Source: Dinoroseobacter sp049800835
GTDB taxonomy: Bacteria; Pseudomonadota; Alphaproteobacteria; Rhodobacterales; Rhodobacteraceae
DNA length: 64,000 nucleotides
Direction: 5' to 3'
Assembly (NCBI RefSeq): GCF_049800835.1
Contig: NZ_JBNAFU010000001.1
Coordinates: forward strand, 62,001 to 126,000
Shown piece by piece: positions 25,828-34,113 of the stretch. Position 1 is the first letter of the stretch. Each line of letters starts with the position of its first letter. Made by a program: the position numbers and the translations under genes. The notes below the pieces were generated by a model. The model was given only the letters and a program-made list of their open reading frames with translations. It ran no database searches and had not been told where the DNA came from.

Positions 25828-26637
25828 ATGGAAATTCAGGATTTCGGAACGCTTTCGGGCTCCGTGCTGCTGTACGGTGGGCCGTATTCCAACCTTGCAG
25901 CGACCCGCGCGCTTCTGTCGGTCGCCGAGACCAACGGGATTGCACGGTCCAACCGGATTTGCACCGGCGACATCGTAGCATACGGCGCGGACGCGACGGA
26001 GGTCTGGCAGGAGGTGTCGGCCCGCGGTGGCAGGGTTATCGCGGGCAATTGTGAACAGCAACTCGCCGCGCGCGCCGAGGGCTGTGGCTGCGGGTTCGAG
26101 GCCGGAACGACCTGTGATCTGCTGTCAAAGGGATGGTACGATCACGCGCGTGCCGTACTGCCAGAGGCGGCCCTACAATGGATGGGGCAGGTGCCCGACA
26201 TCGGCGTGTTTCGCCACGCCGGACGGCGGGTTGCCGTGATCCATGGGGGCGTCACGGATGTGTCGCGCTTTGTATGGCCAAGCTCAGACGTCGGTGTTTT
26301 CGATCAGGAAATCAATGCACTGGTGGCGAAAGTGGGTGCGGTGGATGTGGTTGTCGCTGGCCATTGCGGGATCGCGTTTCAGCGCCAGATTGGCGATGTG
26401 TTGTGGCTCAATGCAGGAGCGATTGGCCTGCCGCCCCATGATGGCCGCGCCGAGACACGATTTGCCATGCTTGACCCGAAAGGCCGCATCATGATCGAAC
26501 GGCTCTCCTACAACCCGGCGCCGACGGTGGCATCTATGGCGCGCGCCGGTCTGACACAGGGCTACCATGCGACGATGACGTCGGGAGTCTGGCCATCAGA
26601 GGATGTTCTTCCGACGGAGTTGCGTCGGGACGGCTAG
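25828..26637 (+). CDS. Metallophosphoesterase (calcineurin-like), GNCE variant
   Basis: A 269-residue protein whose metal motifs can be followed: GGPYSN in place of GDxHG, ICTGDIVAYG, then GNCE where the family has GNHE/D, VIHGGV, and VVAGHCGIAF. A Cys-rich stretch (CEQQ..., CGCGFEAGTTC) follows the altered motif. It probably hydrolyses a phosphomonoester or diester, or has been repurposed; substrate unknown. Its stop overlaps that of the convergent xerD gene. Confidence 0.72.
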   Translation: MEIQDFGTLSGSVLLYGGPYSNLAATRALLSVAETNGIARSNRICTGDIVAYGADATEVWQEVSARGGRVIAGNCEQQLAARAEGCGCGFEAGTTCDLLSKGWYDHARAVLPEAALQWMGQVPDIGVFRHAGRRVAVIHGGVTDVSRFVWPSSDVGVFDQEINALVAKVGAVDVVVAGHCGIAFQRQIGDVLWLNAGAIGLPPHDGRAETRFAMLDPKGRIMIERLSYNPAPTVASMARAGLTQGYHATMTSGVWPSEDVLPTELRRDG

Positions 26638-27560
26638 GGCTGTTTGGCAAGCGGATGATGGGTCAGGACCAGATCGCGCAGACGCGCGTCCAGGACGTGG
26701 GTGTAGATCTCGGTGGTTGAAACATCGGCATGTCCTAGAAGCGCCTGAATGGACATCAGGTCCGCGCCGTTGGCCAGAAGATGCGTCGCAAAAGCATGAC
26801 GCAACGTGTGCGGCGAGATTTTCGTTGGATCGAGACTGGCCGCCAGCGCCAGTTCCTTGATCAGCGCATAGAACCTGTGGCGTGTCAGGTGGCCGGCCTT
26901 GCCATGCGACGGAAAAAGAAATCTCGACGCAGCCGCACCGCGTTTTTCGACCTCGGCCTCGCGGGCGTCGCGCAGGTCAAGCCAGGCCTTGATCGCTTCG
27001 CGCGCGGGCGGAGACAGGGGAACCATGCGTTCCTTGCCACCCTTGCCGCGCACCAGCATCATCTCGGGGTTGCCACGCACGGCGGCAACAGGCAGCGCGA
27101 CGAGTTCGCTGACCCGCAGCCCCGTCGCATAAAGCACCTCCATCAGGCACGTATTGCGCGCGACCTCTAATGGGCTGCGCCCGTGCCGACGCGCCTCGCT
27201 CAAGAGCGCGTCGACCTCAGCCTCGTCTAGCGTGGCCGGCAGGTGCTTCGCCCGTCCGGGCCCCTTGATCTGCAAGGTCGGGTTGTCCGCGCGCCAACCT
27301 TCTTCGTAGGCAAAGCGAAAAAATTGCTTGAGCGCCGACAGACGCCGCGCGCGGGTGGATCGTGCCAACCCTTCGGCTTCGCAACGGATCAGGTAGGCTT
27401 CGACCTGTTCACGGGAGGCGCGGATCAGGCTGGAGCCCTTGGCGGTCTGATAGGTCACGAAATCCATCAGATCGCGGGCATAGGCGAGGCGGGTATTTTC
27501 CGCCGCGTTCAGTTCCGCGGCCTGTGCTTCGAGAAACGCGTCGATCTGATAGGCGCTCAT
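26634..27560 (-). CDS. xerD: Site-specific tyrosine recombinase XerD
   Basis: A 308-residue recombinase, the usual XerD length. An N-terminal SAM-like core-binding domain (residues 1-90) is followed by the catalytic domain with Arg149 (ATGLRVSEL), Lys174 (GKGGKER), His251 and Arg254 (HTLRHAFATHLL), His277 (LLGHADVSTT) and Tyr286 (IYTHV). With XerC it resolves chromosome dimers at dif. Its ATG overlaps the preceding gene's stop by ATGA. No dif site or mobile element is seen nearby, so it is likely the housekeeping copy. Confidence 0.9.
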   Translation of the reverse strand: MSAYQIDAFLEAQAAELNAAENTRLAYARDLMDFVTYQTAKGSSLIRASREQVEAYLIRCEAEGLARSTRARRLSALKQFFRFAYEEGWRADNPTLQIKGPGRAKHLPATLDEAEVDALLSEARRHGRSPLEVARNTCLMEVLYATGLRVSELVALPVAAVRGNPEMMLVRGKGGKERMVPLSPPAREAIKAWLDLRDAREAEVEKRGAAASRFLFPSHGKAGHLTRHRFYALIKELALAASLDPTKISPHTLRHAFATHLLANGADLMSIQALLGHADVSTTEIYTHVLDARLRDLVLTHHPLAKQP

Positions 27561-29101
27561 GCCCGCCCCTCCTGTAGCACCAGCGCGAGCGCGATCTCGC
27601 GTGCGGCGGATTCAAACCCGAGCTGTCGGAGGATCTGAAGCGCGGTCTGCGTATCGCCGGGGTCCGGTTGGGCCTGGCCCAACATGCGCAGGGCGCGCAA
27701 GGTCGCCTCGCCAAAGCGTCCTTCGCTGACCAACTGCCGATATGGCGATGGAAGCTGTTGGGACTGACCTTCGGCAAACGCCGATGCAACTGCAGTTTCC
27801 AGGGGTGTGTTCGCCAGCGCGACGGCGCCCTTGCCGCGGGCCAATGCTGCATGCAGGGGGTTTGTCAGCATATCCGCGAAAGCTTCGGCTTCCGGGGTAA
27901 GCGTGACCATCTCGCGGGCCAGTCGACCGGCGTCGCCTTCCAGATCAAGACGCGCAACGCGCAGGCCGTAGACGCTTGCAAAGGCGTCAAACAGCCCGGC
28001 TCGGCGCAGGACGCGCGCGGCCTCGGGCATGGTGCGGGCCACGCGGTCGGCGTCATTGGCCAGAAGGGCGATGTCGAATTGCTGCAAGGCATCGACACGG
28101 TCCCACACGCCGCCCGAAGCAGCCGGTTCGCGTTCGAGATAAAGCGCGAAAAGCTCCCGGGGGGTGATCCCCCCGGAGCGCGTCAGACGTTCCGCCGCTT
28201 CGAGCCGGGTTTTCCAGCCTTGCGTGCGCCCCAGCAGCGCGTGGTTGAATGCCAGCGGCAGCGTGGCAGGGGCGGGCGCTTCGCCAAGGGCGGCGCGCAT
28301 GCGGTAATCAAGCGGCGTGATCGGGCGCTGAACCGGTGGAAACGGGTCTTCTTCGAAGAGGTCGGGGTCCAGAAACCGCGCCATCAGATCCGCCTCGACA
28401 GGGGTCAGCGCCCCGAGTGCACGGGCCGTCTCCAGGCTCAGCGCGGCCGCCGGCCAGTCGCGATTGCGCGCAAGACAAAAGATACGCGCGGAAAAGGTCG
28501 GCGCGACATCCGGGGTCGCCCGCAGGGTGGCGCAGGCCCGGTTTTCGGTGCGTCGCAAAAGCGAGATGTCGAACCACCTGCGGAACACATCCGGGTCCGC
28601 CGTGACGCCGGCGCGCTCGACCAGCGCCTGGGCATCCTCCAGCGCGCCAATCTCAAGCAGGGCGTCCAGACGGGCCAGAAACAGCACGTGGGAGACATCG
28701 GCATCGACCGGCGGGTCGAGTTCTGCAAGCAGGATGCGTTTGAGGAACCGGCGCGCCGGGGGGATCAGATCCGGGCTTTGGGCGCGGACCAGCGTTGCCA
28801 GCGTTTCAGCCGGGGTGGGACCCCAGAAATCCCGTGGCAACCCGGTGACATTGCGCGGCAACAGACCGACGCCGTCAATGGCCATCTGTCCAAGCGGCGC
28901 AACCTCGATCCGCTCGGGTGCGGCGGATCTTGCGATGTCGTCGCCTTCCGGTCCGGGCGCCACCGGAGCCTGGATGACGTCCGACAGCCAATCGATCGCG
29001 GACATGGGGCCACCGGCGGCTTGCGCGTCTTGTGCCCGGACAGGCGCGCCAAGTGTCATGCAAACCGCCAGTAACGCGCAGATGCGCATGTCAGTTGTCA
29101 T
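27557..29101 (-). CDS. Unrecognised exported protein, Ala/Leu/Arg-rich
   Basis: A 514-residue protein with a signal peptide (MRICALLAVCMTLGAPVRAQ after four residues). The rest is helical and rich in Ala, Leu, Arg and Glu with repeat-like antiparallel helices (for example LDALLEIGALEDAQALVERAGV, RFGEATLRALRMLGQAQP), suggesting a TPR/Sel1-like solenoid in the periplasm. I do not recognise the family. ATG 29089, directly after the stop of the small upstream gene, is an equally possible start. It is coupled to xerD by ATGA. Confidence 0.7.
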   Translation of the reverse strand: MTTDMRICALLAVCMTLGAPVRAQDAQAAGGPMSAIDWLSDVIQAPVAPGPEGDDIARSAAPERIEVAPLGQMAIDGVGLLPRNVTGLPRDFWGPTPAETLATLVRAQSPDLIPPARRFLKRILLAELDPPVDADVSHVLFLARLDALLEIGALEDAQALVERAGVTADPDVFRRWFDISLLRRTENRACATLRATPDVAPTFSARIFCLARNRDWPAAALSLETARALGALTPVEADLMARFLDPDLFEEDPFPPVQRPITPLDYRMRAALGEAPAPATLPLAFNHALLGRTQGWKTRLEAAERLTRSGGITPRELFALYLEREPAASGGVWDRVDALQQFDIALLANDADRVARTMPEAARVLRRAGLFDAFASVYGLRVARLDLEGDAGRLAREMVTLTPEAEAFADMLTNPLHAALARGKGAVALANTPLETAVASAFAEGQSQQLPSPYRQLVSEGRFGEATLRALRMLGQAQPDPGDTQTALQILRQLGFESAAREIALALVLQEGRA

Positions 29102-29228
29102 TCAGGTCCACAGGGATGGTCGTGGTTTCAGCATCTGGCGACAAATCGCCGAGGTAGCCATAACCCAGAAGCCCGACCGCTCCCAAAAGGACCAGCACAA
29201 GGAGTGCGATGAAGAGTTTACCAATCAC
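29091..29228 (-). CDS. Small single-span membrane protein (45 aa)
   Basis: A 45-residue ORF from GTG 29228 with AGGA eight bases upstream. It begins MIGKLFIALLVLVLLGAVGLLGYGYLGD (written here in two parts: MIGKLFIALLVLVL then LGAVGLLGYGYLGD), one clear membrane helix, then an acidic tail ending VDLNDN. Its stop lies within or just before the start of the next gene, so the two are tightly coupled. No known function. Confidence 0.65.
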   Translation of the reverse strand: MIGKLFIALLVLVLLGAVGLLGYGYLGDLSPDAETTTIPVDLNDN

Positions 29229-29311
29229 TTTTGGTGTCCTGCCTCTCGTTTGACTGCCGAATTATTGTTTTGCTTATGGTATTTCGTGACGCTTCCCGCC
29301 ATTCAAGGGGG

Positions 29312-29932
29312 ATGGTATCACAAAGCGCTGAAAATGGGCAGGAGTTGCAAGAATTGGCCGATGCGGGGCTGACACTGTGCAAGCCCGTCGTGCTGGTTGG
29401 CATGATGGGCGCGGGCAAGACAGCCGTGGGCACGGCGCTTGCGGCCCTGCTGGATGTTCCGTTCCTCGACAGTGACCGGGAGATCGAAGCCGCCGCCAAC
29501 TGCACAATTGCAGAGATTTTTGCGCGGGATGGCGAGGTTTTCTTCCGCGACCGGGAGACCGAAATCCTCACGCGTCTGTTGCAGGCGGCGCCGGGTGTCT
29601 TGTCCACGGGCGGCGGCGCATTTCTGGCCGAGCGCAACCGGGCCGTCATCGCGAAGCATGGGATTTCAGTATGGCTCGACGCGGATCTCGAACTGCTCTG
29701 GTCGCGCGTGCGTCACAAGACGACACGCCCTCTGCTGCTGACCGATGATCCCAAGGCGACCCTGACCGAAATCTACGAAACGCGGGTGCCCTTTTACGCC
29801 AAAGCAAGCCTTCGGGTGAAAGCTGCGCCTGAACTGAGCATCGAACAGATGGCCCTGCGCGTCAAAGACGCGCTGGTCGCAACACCTGGTGTCGTGAAAA
29901 CGATGCCCGTGGGCACTGCGTCGCGGGGCTGA
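29312..29932 (+). CDS. aroK: Shikimate kinase
   Basis: A 206-residue kinase from ATG 29312, with Walker A GMMGAGKTAVG, the shikimate-binding FLDSDREIE and GDGEVFFRDRETE, the GGGAF motif (LSTGGGAFLAE) and the lid region TTRPLLLTDD. It phosphorylates shikimate in the chorismate pathway. The start is uncertain: a GGGGG lies directly against ATG 29312, and ATG 29276 and an upstream frame to 29231 exist. aroB follows 66 bases on, the common aroKB order. Confidence 0.9.
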   Translation: MVSQSAENGQELQELADAGLTLCKPVVLVGMMGAGKTAVGTALAALLDVPFLDSDREIEAAANCTIAEIFARDGEVFFRDRETEILTRLLQAAPGVLSTGGGAFLAERNRAVIAKHGISVWLDADLELLWSRVRHKTTRPLLLTDDPKATLTEIYETRVPFYAKASLRVKAAPELSIEQMALRVKDALVATPGVVKTMPVGTASRG

Positions 29933-29998
29933 GGGGTGGAGCCTGTGCGGCGCGCTTGCTAGGACAGCGCGGACACGGGTTTTCGGAAGGTGCGCAGG

Positions 29999-31126
29999 AT
30001 GTCGGAGTTGCGGGAAACGGTGCATGTCCCCCTGGGAGAGCGTGCCTATGATGTGGAGATCGGACCGGGTCTTCTGCTGGAGGCGGGGTCCCGGATTGCG
30101 CCACGTCTTGCCCGTCCACACGTGGCCATCTTGACCGATGAGACGGTTGCCGACCTGCATCTGGACACGCTTCAGCGCAGTTTGAGCGCGGCAGGTATTG
30201 CGTCCGAGGCGCTCGCGCTGCCACCGGGTGAAGGGACAAAAGCCTGGCCCGAGTTTTCGCGGGCCGTGGATTGGCTGCTTGCGCAGAAGGTCGAGCGGCG
30301 CGATCTGGTTGTCGCATTCGGCGGCGGCGTGATCGGAGACCTTGCGGGGTTCGCGGCTGCCGTACTGCGCCGCGGTGTCGGCTTCATCCAGATCCCGACT
30401 TCGCTTTTGGCCCAGGTCGACAGTTCGGTTGGTGGAAAGACCGGGATTAACTCGGTGCATGGCAAGAACCTCGTTGGCGCCTTTCATCAACCGAAACTGG
30501 TGCTGGCGGATACCGATGTGCTGGGCACGCTGACGCCGCGCGATTTTCTGGCGGGATACGGGGAGGTCGTGAAGTACGGGCTCCTCGGGGATGCGGTGTT
30601 CTTCGAGTGGCTGGAAAAACAGGGGCCCGTGCTTGCGGCAGGGGACAGGGCCGCACGGGTGGAAGCCGTACGCCGGTCGGTTCAGATGAAAGCGGACATC
30701 GTGGTGCGCGACGAGACTGAGCAGGGCGACCGTGCGCTTTTGAACCTGGGTCATACGTTTTGTCATGCGCTGGAAGCGGCGACCGGGTATTCCGACCGCC
30801 TGTTGCATGGCGAAGGCGTGGCCATTGGCTGTGCGCTAGCGTTCGAATTGTCGTCCCGGCTGGGTCTGTGTTCGCAAGAGGATCCAAGCCGCGTCCGCGC
30901 GCATCTCAGGGATATGGGGATGAAGACCGATCTGCGCGATATTGAGGGGACGTTGCCGGATGCGGAGGGGCTGCTCGACCTGATGGCGCAGGACAAAAAG
31001 GTCTTGGATGGTCAGTTGCGGTTCATTCTGGCGCGTGGCATCGGCGATGCGTTTGTCACTGCCGATGTCCCGAGGCAGGCCGTAAAGACCCTGCTGGAAG
31101 ACGCGCTGGCGGCACGCCCGCACTGA
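29999..31126 (+). CDS. aroB: 3-dehydroquinate synthase
   Basis: A 375-residue protein with the NAD-binding core VVAFGGGVIGDLAGFAAAVLRRG, SSVGGKTGIN and the Zn ligands in EVVKYGLL, LNLGHTFCHALE and LLHGEGVAIG. It converts DAHP to 3-dehydroquinate, the second step of the chorismate pathway. GGAAGG eight bases before ATG 29999 decides this start. It follows aroK on the same strand. Confidence 0.95.
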   Translation: MSELRETVHVPLGERAYDVEIGPGLLLEAGSRIAPRLARPHVAILTDETVADLHLDTLQRSLSAAGIASEALALPPGEGTKAWPEFSRAVDWLLAQKVERRDLVVAFGGGVIGDLAGFAAAVLRRGVGFIQIPTSLLAQVDSSVGGKTGINSVHGKNLVGAFHQPKLVLADTDVLGTLTPRDFLAGYGEVVKYGLLGDAVFFEWLEKQGPVLAAGDRAARVEAVRRSVQMKADIVVRDETEQGDRALLNLGHTFCHALEAATGYSDRLLHGEGVAIGCALAFELSSRLGLCSQEDPSRVRAHLRDMGMKTDLRDIEGTLPDAEGLLDLMAQDKKVLDGQLRFILARGIGDAFVTADVPRQAVKTLLEDALAARPH

Positions 31127-31131
31127 GCGGC

Positions 31132-31151
31132 GCGCGGCCTGCGGGCCGCGC
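31132..31151. terminator. GC-rich hairpin after aroB
   Basis: Perfect 8-bp stem (GCGCGGCC at 31132-31139, GGCCGCGC at 31144-31151), loop TGCG, followed on the plus strand by ATTGTCTTG. Two further perfect hairpins follow at 31166-31183 and 31192-31204, so the convergent aroB-ssb gap holds three stem-loops. Confidence 0.55.
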
Positions 31152-31230
31152 ATTGTCTTGACCTCGCCCGGTTGTCACCGGGCTCAGGATGCCTCCGGCG
31201 GAGGTAGTTTCACACAAAAGAAGCTTGGGA

Positions 31231-31740
31231 TCAGAACGGAATTTCGTCTTCGAGGTCGCTGCCGCCTGCAGGGCCGCCACCACCATATCCGCCGCCCTGG
31301 CCGCCACCACCCTGACCGCCGCCATAGCCACCGCCGGACTGGTCCGGCACGTAGCCGCCACCACCCCCACCCATGCCGCCACCGTCACCGCGACCATCCA
31401 GCAGGGTCAATTCGCCCTTGTAGGGTCGCAGCACCACTTCGGTGGAATATCGGTCCTGTCCCGATTGGTCCTGCCACTTGCGGGTTTCGAGCTGGCCTTC
31501 GAGATAGACTTTCGAGCCCTTGCGCAGGTACTGCTCGGCGATGCGCGCCAGAGGTTCCGAGAAGATTGCAACGCTATGCCATTCGGTCTTTTCACGGCGT
31601 TCGCCGGTGTTGCGGTCTTTCCAGTTTTCGGAGGTTGCGATGCGCAGGTTGCAGACCTTGCCCCCGTTCTGGAAGGTGCGCACCTCGGGGTCGCGGCCCA
31701 GATTGCCCACCAGAATGACCTTGTTTACCGACCCTGCCAT
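31231..31740 (-). CDS. ssb: Single-stranded DNA-binding protein
   Basis: A 169-residue SSB: OB-fold in the first 110 residues (MAGSVNKVILVGNLGRDPEVR, WHSVAIFSEPLARIAEQYL, KGSKVYLEGQLETRKWQDQ), a Gly-rich disordered linker with GGGYGGG repeats, and the acidic tip DLEDEIPF that recruits partner proteins in replication and repair. Standard length and layout for the family. Confidence 0.97.
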   Translation of the reverse strand: MAGSVNKVILVGNLGRDPEVRTFQNGGKVCNLRIATSENWKDRNTGERREKTEWHSVAIFSEPLARIAEQYLRKGSKVYLEGQLETRKWQDQSGQDRYSTEVVLRPYKGELTLLDGRGDGGGMGGGGGGYVPDQSGGGYGGGQGGGGQGGGYGGGGPAGGSDLEDEIPF

Positions 31741-31826
31741 AGCTGCCTCCCATCGAATCTGCGCCTGAGCTGTTCCTCTCTGTTACAGCACCGCAGCATG
31801 GTAAAGAAAAGCTGAAAGCGCCCGTC

Positions 31827-31855
31827 TTGGCCTCTCGGGGCTTTGAGCCTATAGT
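31827..31855 (+). promoter_or_regulatory. Predicted promoter for the lytic transglycosylase gene
   Basis: TTGGCC at 31827-31832 and TATAGT at 31850-31855 with a 17-base spacer, about 30 bases before the start codon. Confidence 0.5.
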
Positions 31856-31884
31856 GCTGCCAACAAAAGGGCTGAGGAGAGATC

Positions 31885-32487
31885 ATGCAGGCGCGTTGGG
31901 CGATCGCCATGGGGGTGACCGTGGCTTTGCTGCTGGGCGCGATGCCCGCGGCTCCGGTGTCGGCGGATGTCACGGTGTCGAGCAAGTCCCGTGCTTCGCA
32001 GTTTCGGGCGCAAACGCGTGTGCTGGATACACGGGGTGCGACACAATACAAGCATTCCACTCGCTTGCGGCCGGATTCGTTGCGCAACGAACCTGCGCTG
32101 CCGTCCTACCGGGGTGCCTATAACGGGCCCTACCTTGACCTGGCGCGGGCGGCTGCGCGACGACACGGGGTGCCGGAGGATCTGTTCCTGCGGCTTGTGC
32201 AACAGGAGAGTGCGTTCAACGCGAGTGCCGTGTCGCGTAAGGGCGCTATCGGTCTGGCGCAGCTGATGCCGGGAACGGCCGCGATGCTCGGGGTGAACCC
32301 GCGCGATCCACGACAGAACCTTGATGGCGGTGCCCGTTACCTGCGGGCTCAGTATGACCGGTTCCGCAGTTGGCGGCTCGCGCTTGCGGCCTACAACGCC
32401 GGGCCCGAGGCGGTGCGCGAGCATGGCGGGGTGCCGCCCTATAAAGAAACGCAGAACTACGTGCGGCGCATCCTCGGCGCGCTTTAG
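31885..32487 (+). CDS. Lytic transglycosylase (SLT domain)
   Basis: A 200-residue exported protein with a signal peptide (TVALLLGAMPAAPVSADV) and a compact SLT domain from about residue 90: VPEDLFLRLVQQESAFNASA with the catalytic Glu, KGAIGLAQLMPGTAAML, NLDGGARYLRAQYDRF and LALAAYNAGPEAV. It cleaves glycan strands of peptidoglycan in the periplasm. AGGAGA precedes the ATG. It converges with the enoyl-CoA hydratase gene, stops overlapping. Confidence 0.9.
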   Translation: MQARWAIAMGVTVALLLGAMPAAPVSADVTVSSKSRASQFRAQTRVLDTRGATQYKHSTRLRPDSLRNEPALPSYRGAYNGPYLDLARAAARRHGVPEDLFLRLVQQESAFNASAVSRKGAIGLAQLMPGTAAMLGVNPRDPRQNLDGGARYLRAQYDRFRSWRLALAAYNAGPEAVREHGGVPPYKETQNYVRRILGAL

Positions 32488-33275
32488 TCTTCGGCCCAAT
32501 CCGGCGCGCGTTTTTCCAAGAACGCATTGATGCCTTCGTCGGTGTCGCGCAGCCCGATGTTCTGGACCATGACCTCTCCGGTATAGGCGTAGGCGTCGGC
32601 CAAACGCAGCTCGGCCTGGTCGTAGAACGCGCGCTTGCCGATGGAAACGGCAGCCCTCAGTTTGCCCGCAATCCGGTCCGCCAGGGCGCGTGTGGCGCTC
32701 TGCAACTCCGCATCCGGAACGGCGTGATTGATCAATCCGAGTTCGGCGGCTCGTTCGGCCGGGATCATTTCACCGGTCGTCAGCATTTCGAACGCGGCTT
32801 TGCGCCCGATGGTCCGGCTGAGCGCGACCATGGGCGTGGAGCAGAAAAGACCGATATTCACGCCGTTAACGCCGAACCGGGTCGACCGTGCGGCAACCGC
32901 AAGGTCGGCCGTCGCCACAAGCTGGCACCCGGCTGCCGTGGCAATGCCGTGAACCTGCGCAATAACCGGTTGGGGCAGAGCCTGCAGCCCCATCATCATC
33001 GCAGCACAGCGATCGAACAGGGTTTTCAGCGCCGCTGCACCGCCGTCCGCCTCGGCGCGCTTGGCCTGCATCTGCTTCAGATCATGGCCCGCGCAGAAGG
33101 CGCGCCCGGTCCCGCGCAGGATCACCACACGTGTTGTGCTGTCTTGCGCCAACAGATCGATCTGATTTTGCAGGGCCGTCAGCATCTCATCCGACAAGGC
33201 ATTCAGCCGTGCGGGCGCATTCAGCGTCAGGGTCGCGATGCCATCCGCATCGTCGCGCAACAGAAGATCGTCCAT
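32484..33275 (-). CDS. Enoyl-CoA hydratase/isomerase family protein
   Basis: A 263-residue crotonase-fold protein: TLTLNAPARLNALSDEML, the CoA/oxyanion segment GRAFCAGHDLKQMQ and IAQVHGIATAAGCQLVATADLAVAA. The first catalytic Glu position is Ala in IATAAGCQL, while the downstream region is FSTP-like (FCSTPMVALSR), so hydratase activity is uncertain. GGAGGAAGGA lies before ATG 33275. The PaaI-type gene diverges 58 bases away, a combination often seen in acyl-CoA or aromatic metabolism. Confidence 0.85.
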   Translation of the reverse strand: MDDLLLRDDADGIATLTLNAPARLNALSDEMLTALQNQIDLLAQDSTTRVVILRGTGRAFCAGHDLKQMQAKRAEADGGAAALKTLFDRCAAMMMGLQALPQPVIAQVHGIATAAGCQLVATADLAVAARSTRFGVNGVNIGLFCSTPMVALSRTIGRKAAFEMLTTGEMIPAERAAELGLINHAVPDAELQSATRALADRIAGKLRAAVSIGKRAFYDQAELRLADAYAYTGEVMVQNIGLRDTDEGINAFLEKRAPDWAED

Positions 33276-33333
33276 GCTCTTGTCCTTCCTCCGGTTCCGG
33301 GCCAACTCTAGGCAGCAAAACTGGGGAGGGGCA

Positions 33334-33756
33334 ATGACACTCGCGATGGATGCAGGTGCGCTGGATGCGTTTCTGAAGGCAGAGTTTCCGCAGGTCGGTG
33401 ACGATTTCGACATTCTGGAGGTCACCGAAGACCGGCTACGCGTCGGGTTGCGCGTGGCGGATCGGCATTTGCGCCCCGGTGGAACGGTGTCCGGGCCGAC
33501 CATGTTCGCCTTGGCAGATGTGGGGATTTACCTTGCGATCCTGTCGCGGATCGGGCCCAAGGCCTTGGCTGTGACAACCAACTGTTCAATTGATTTCATG
33601 CGGAAGCCCGAGGCGGGCAGGGGGATGATTGCCGAAGCGCGCCTTCTGAAGCTGGGCCGGGTTCTGGCGGTCGGGGACGTCCTGCTGTTTTCCGAAGGGC
33701 AGGATGCGCCGGTGGCGCGCGCCTCGCTGACGTATTCGATCCCGCCCAAGGCCTAA
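33334..33756 (+). CDS. PaaI-family hotdog thioesterase
   Basis: A 140-residue hotdog-fold protein: LRVADRHLRPGGTVSGPTMFALADVGIYLAIL is the helix/active-site region, followed by TTNCSIDFMRKP and ADV-type strands. It would hydrolyse an acyl-CoA thioester in the cytoplasm; substrate not readable. GGGGAGGGGC directly precedes ATG 33334. Confidence 0.85.
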   Translation: MTLAMDAGALDAFLKAEFPQVGDDFDILEVTEDRLRVGLRVADRHLRPGGTVSGPTMFALADVGIYLAILSRIGPKALAVTTNCSIDFMRKPEAGRGMIAEARLLKLGRVLAVGDVLLFSEGQDAPVARASLTYSIPPKA

Positions 33757-33777
33757 AAAGACTGGCCCCGCGGGGCC
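33755..33777 (-). terminator. Terminator of the DUF1127 gene
   Basis: GC stem GGCCCCG/CGGGGCC (33764-33777) followed on the minus strand by AGTCTTTTT. It sits between the convergent PaaI and DUF1127 genes, overlapping the PaaI stop region. Confidence 0.6.
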
Positions 33778-33801
33778 GGTAAGTGGGGAGCGTTGTGTGG
33801 G

Positions 33802-34020
33802 TTAGAACAGGCGTCGGATCTCGCGGTCCGCGTCCTCGCGGGTCAGCCCGATATCACGCAGATGGTGGTCGCTGAGATCGCGCAGGCCGCGCTTGGTCTT
33901 TCGCTGCATGTCCCAGACAGTGACCGCCACGGCGACGCGCAGTGCGATCTGCGCCAGTGCGGGCAGGCTCGGGGCGGACGTCAGGAGCGCGAGGCGCGCT
34001 GCGTGGGGGGACCGTGTCAT
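33802..34020 (-). CDS. DUF1127 (YjiS-like) small protein
   Basis: A 72-residue protein whose last 40 residues match DUF1127: VWDMQRKTKRGLRDLSDHHLRDIGLTREDADREIRRLF. ATG 34020 has AAGGAG in the leader; the frame runs further upstream but that is unlikely. DUF1127 proteins in alphaproteobacteria include CcaF1, an RNA-binding regulator in Rhodobacter sphaeroides. Its start region shares the divergent palindromic control region with the MocR-type regulator. Confidence 0.85.
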   Translation of the reverse strand: MTRSPHAARLALLTSAPSLPALAQIALRVAVAVTVWDMQRKTKRGLRDLSDHHLRDIGLTREDADREIRRLF

Positions 34021-34033
34021 CTGGGATCTCCTT

Positions 34034-34082
34034 AATTGTATTGACACAAATGTCTCAGTTGAGACAATAATGTGATACAATT
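34034..34082. promoter_or_regulatory. Palindromic operator / divergent promoter between DUF1127 and MocR genes
   Basis: A 7-bp inverted repeat TGTCTCA (34051-34057) and TGAGACA (34060-34066) separated by GT, nested inside outer arms AATTGTAT (34034-34041) and ATACAATT (34075-34082). TTGACA at 34041-34046 serves the plus side and TTGTCT-17-TCAATA the minus side, so the inner repeat lies in both spacers. A regulator bound there would block or switch both genes; the MocR protein encoded alongside is the likely one. Confidence 0.6.
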
Positions 34083-34113
34083 GGTTTCATCGTGACGCTA
34101 AGGAAACATTGTA

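Noticed and set aside
26634..27560. XerD as part of an integrated element
   Set aside because: Protein is full-length housekeeping XerD; no attachment repeats, tRNA or phage genes nearby.
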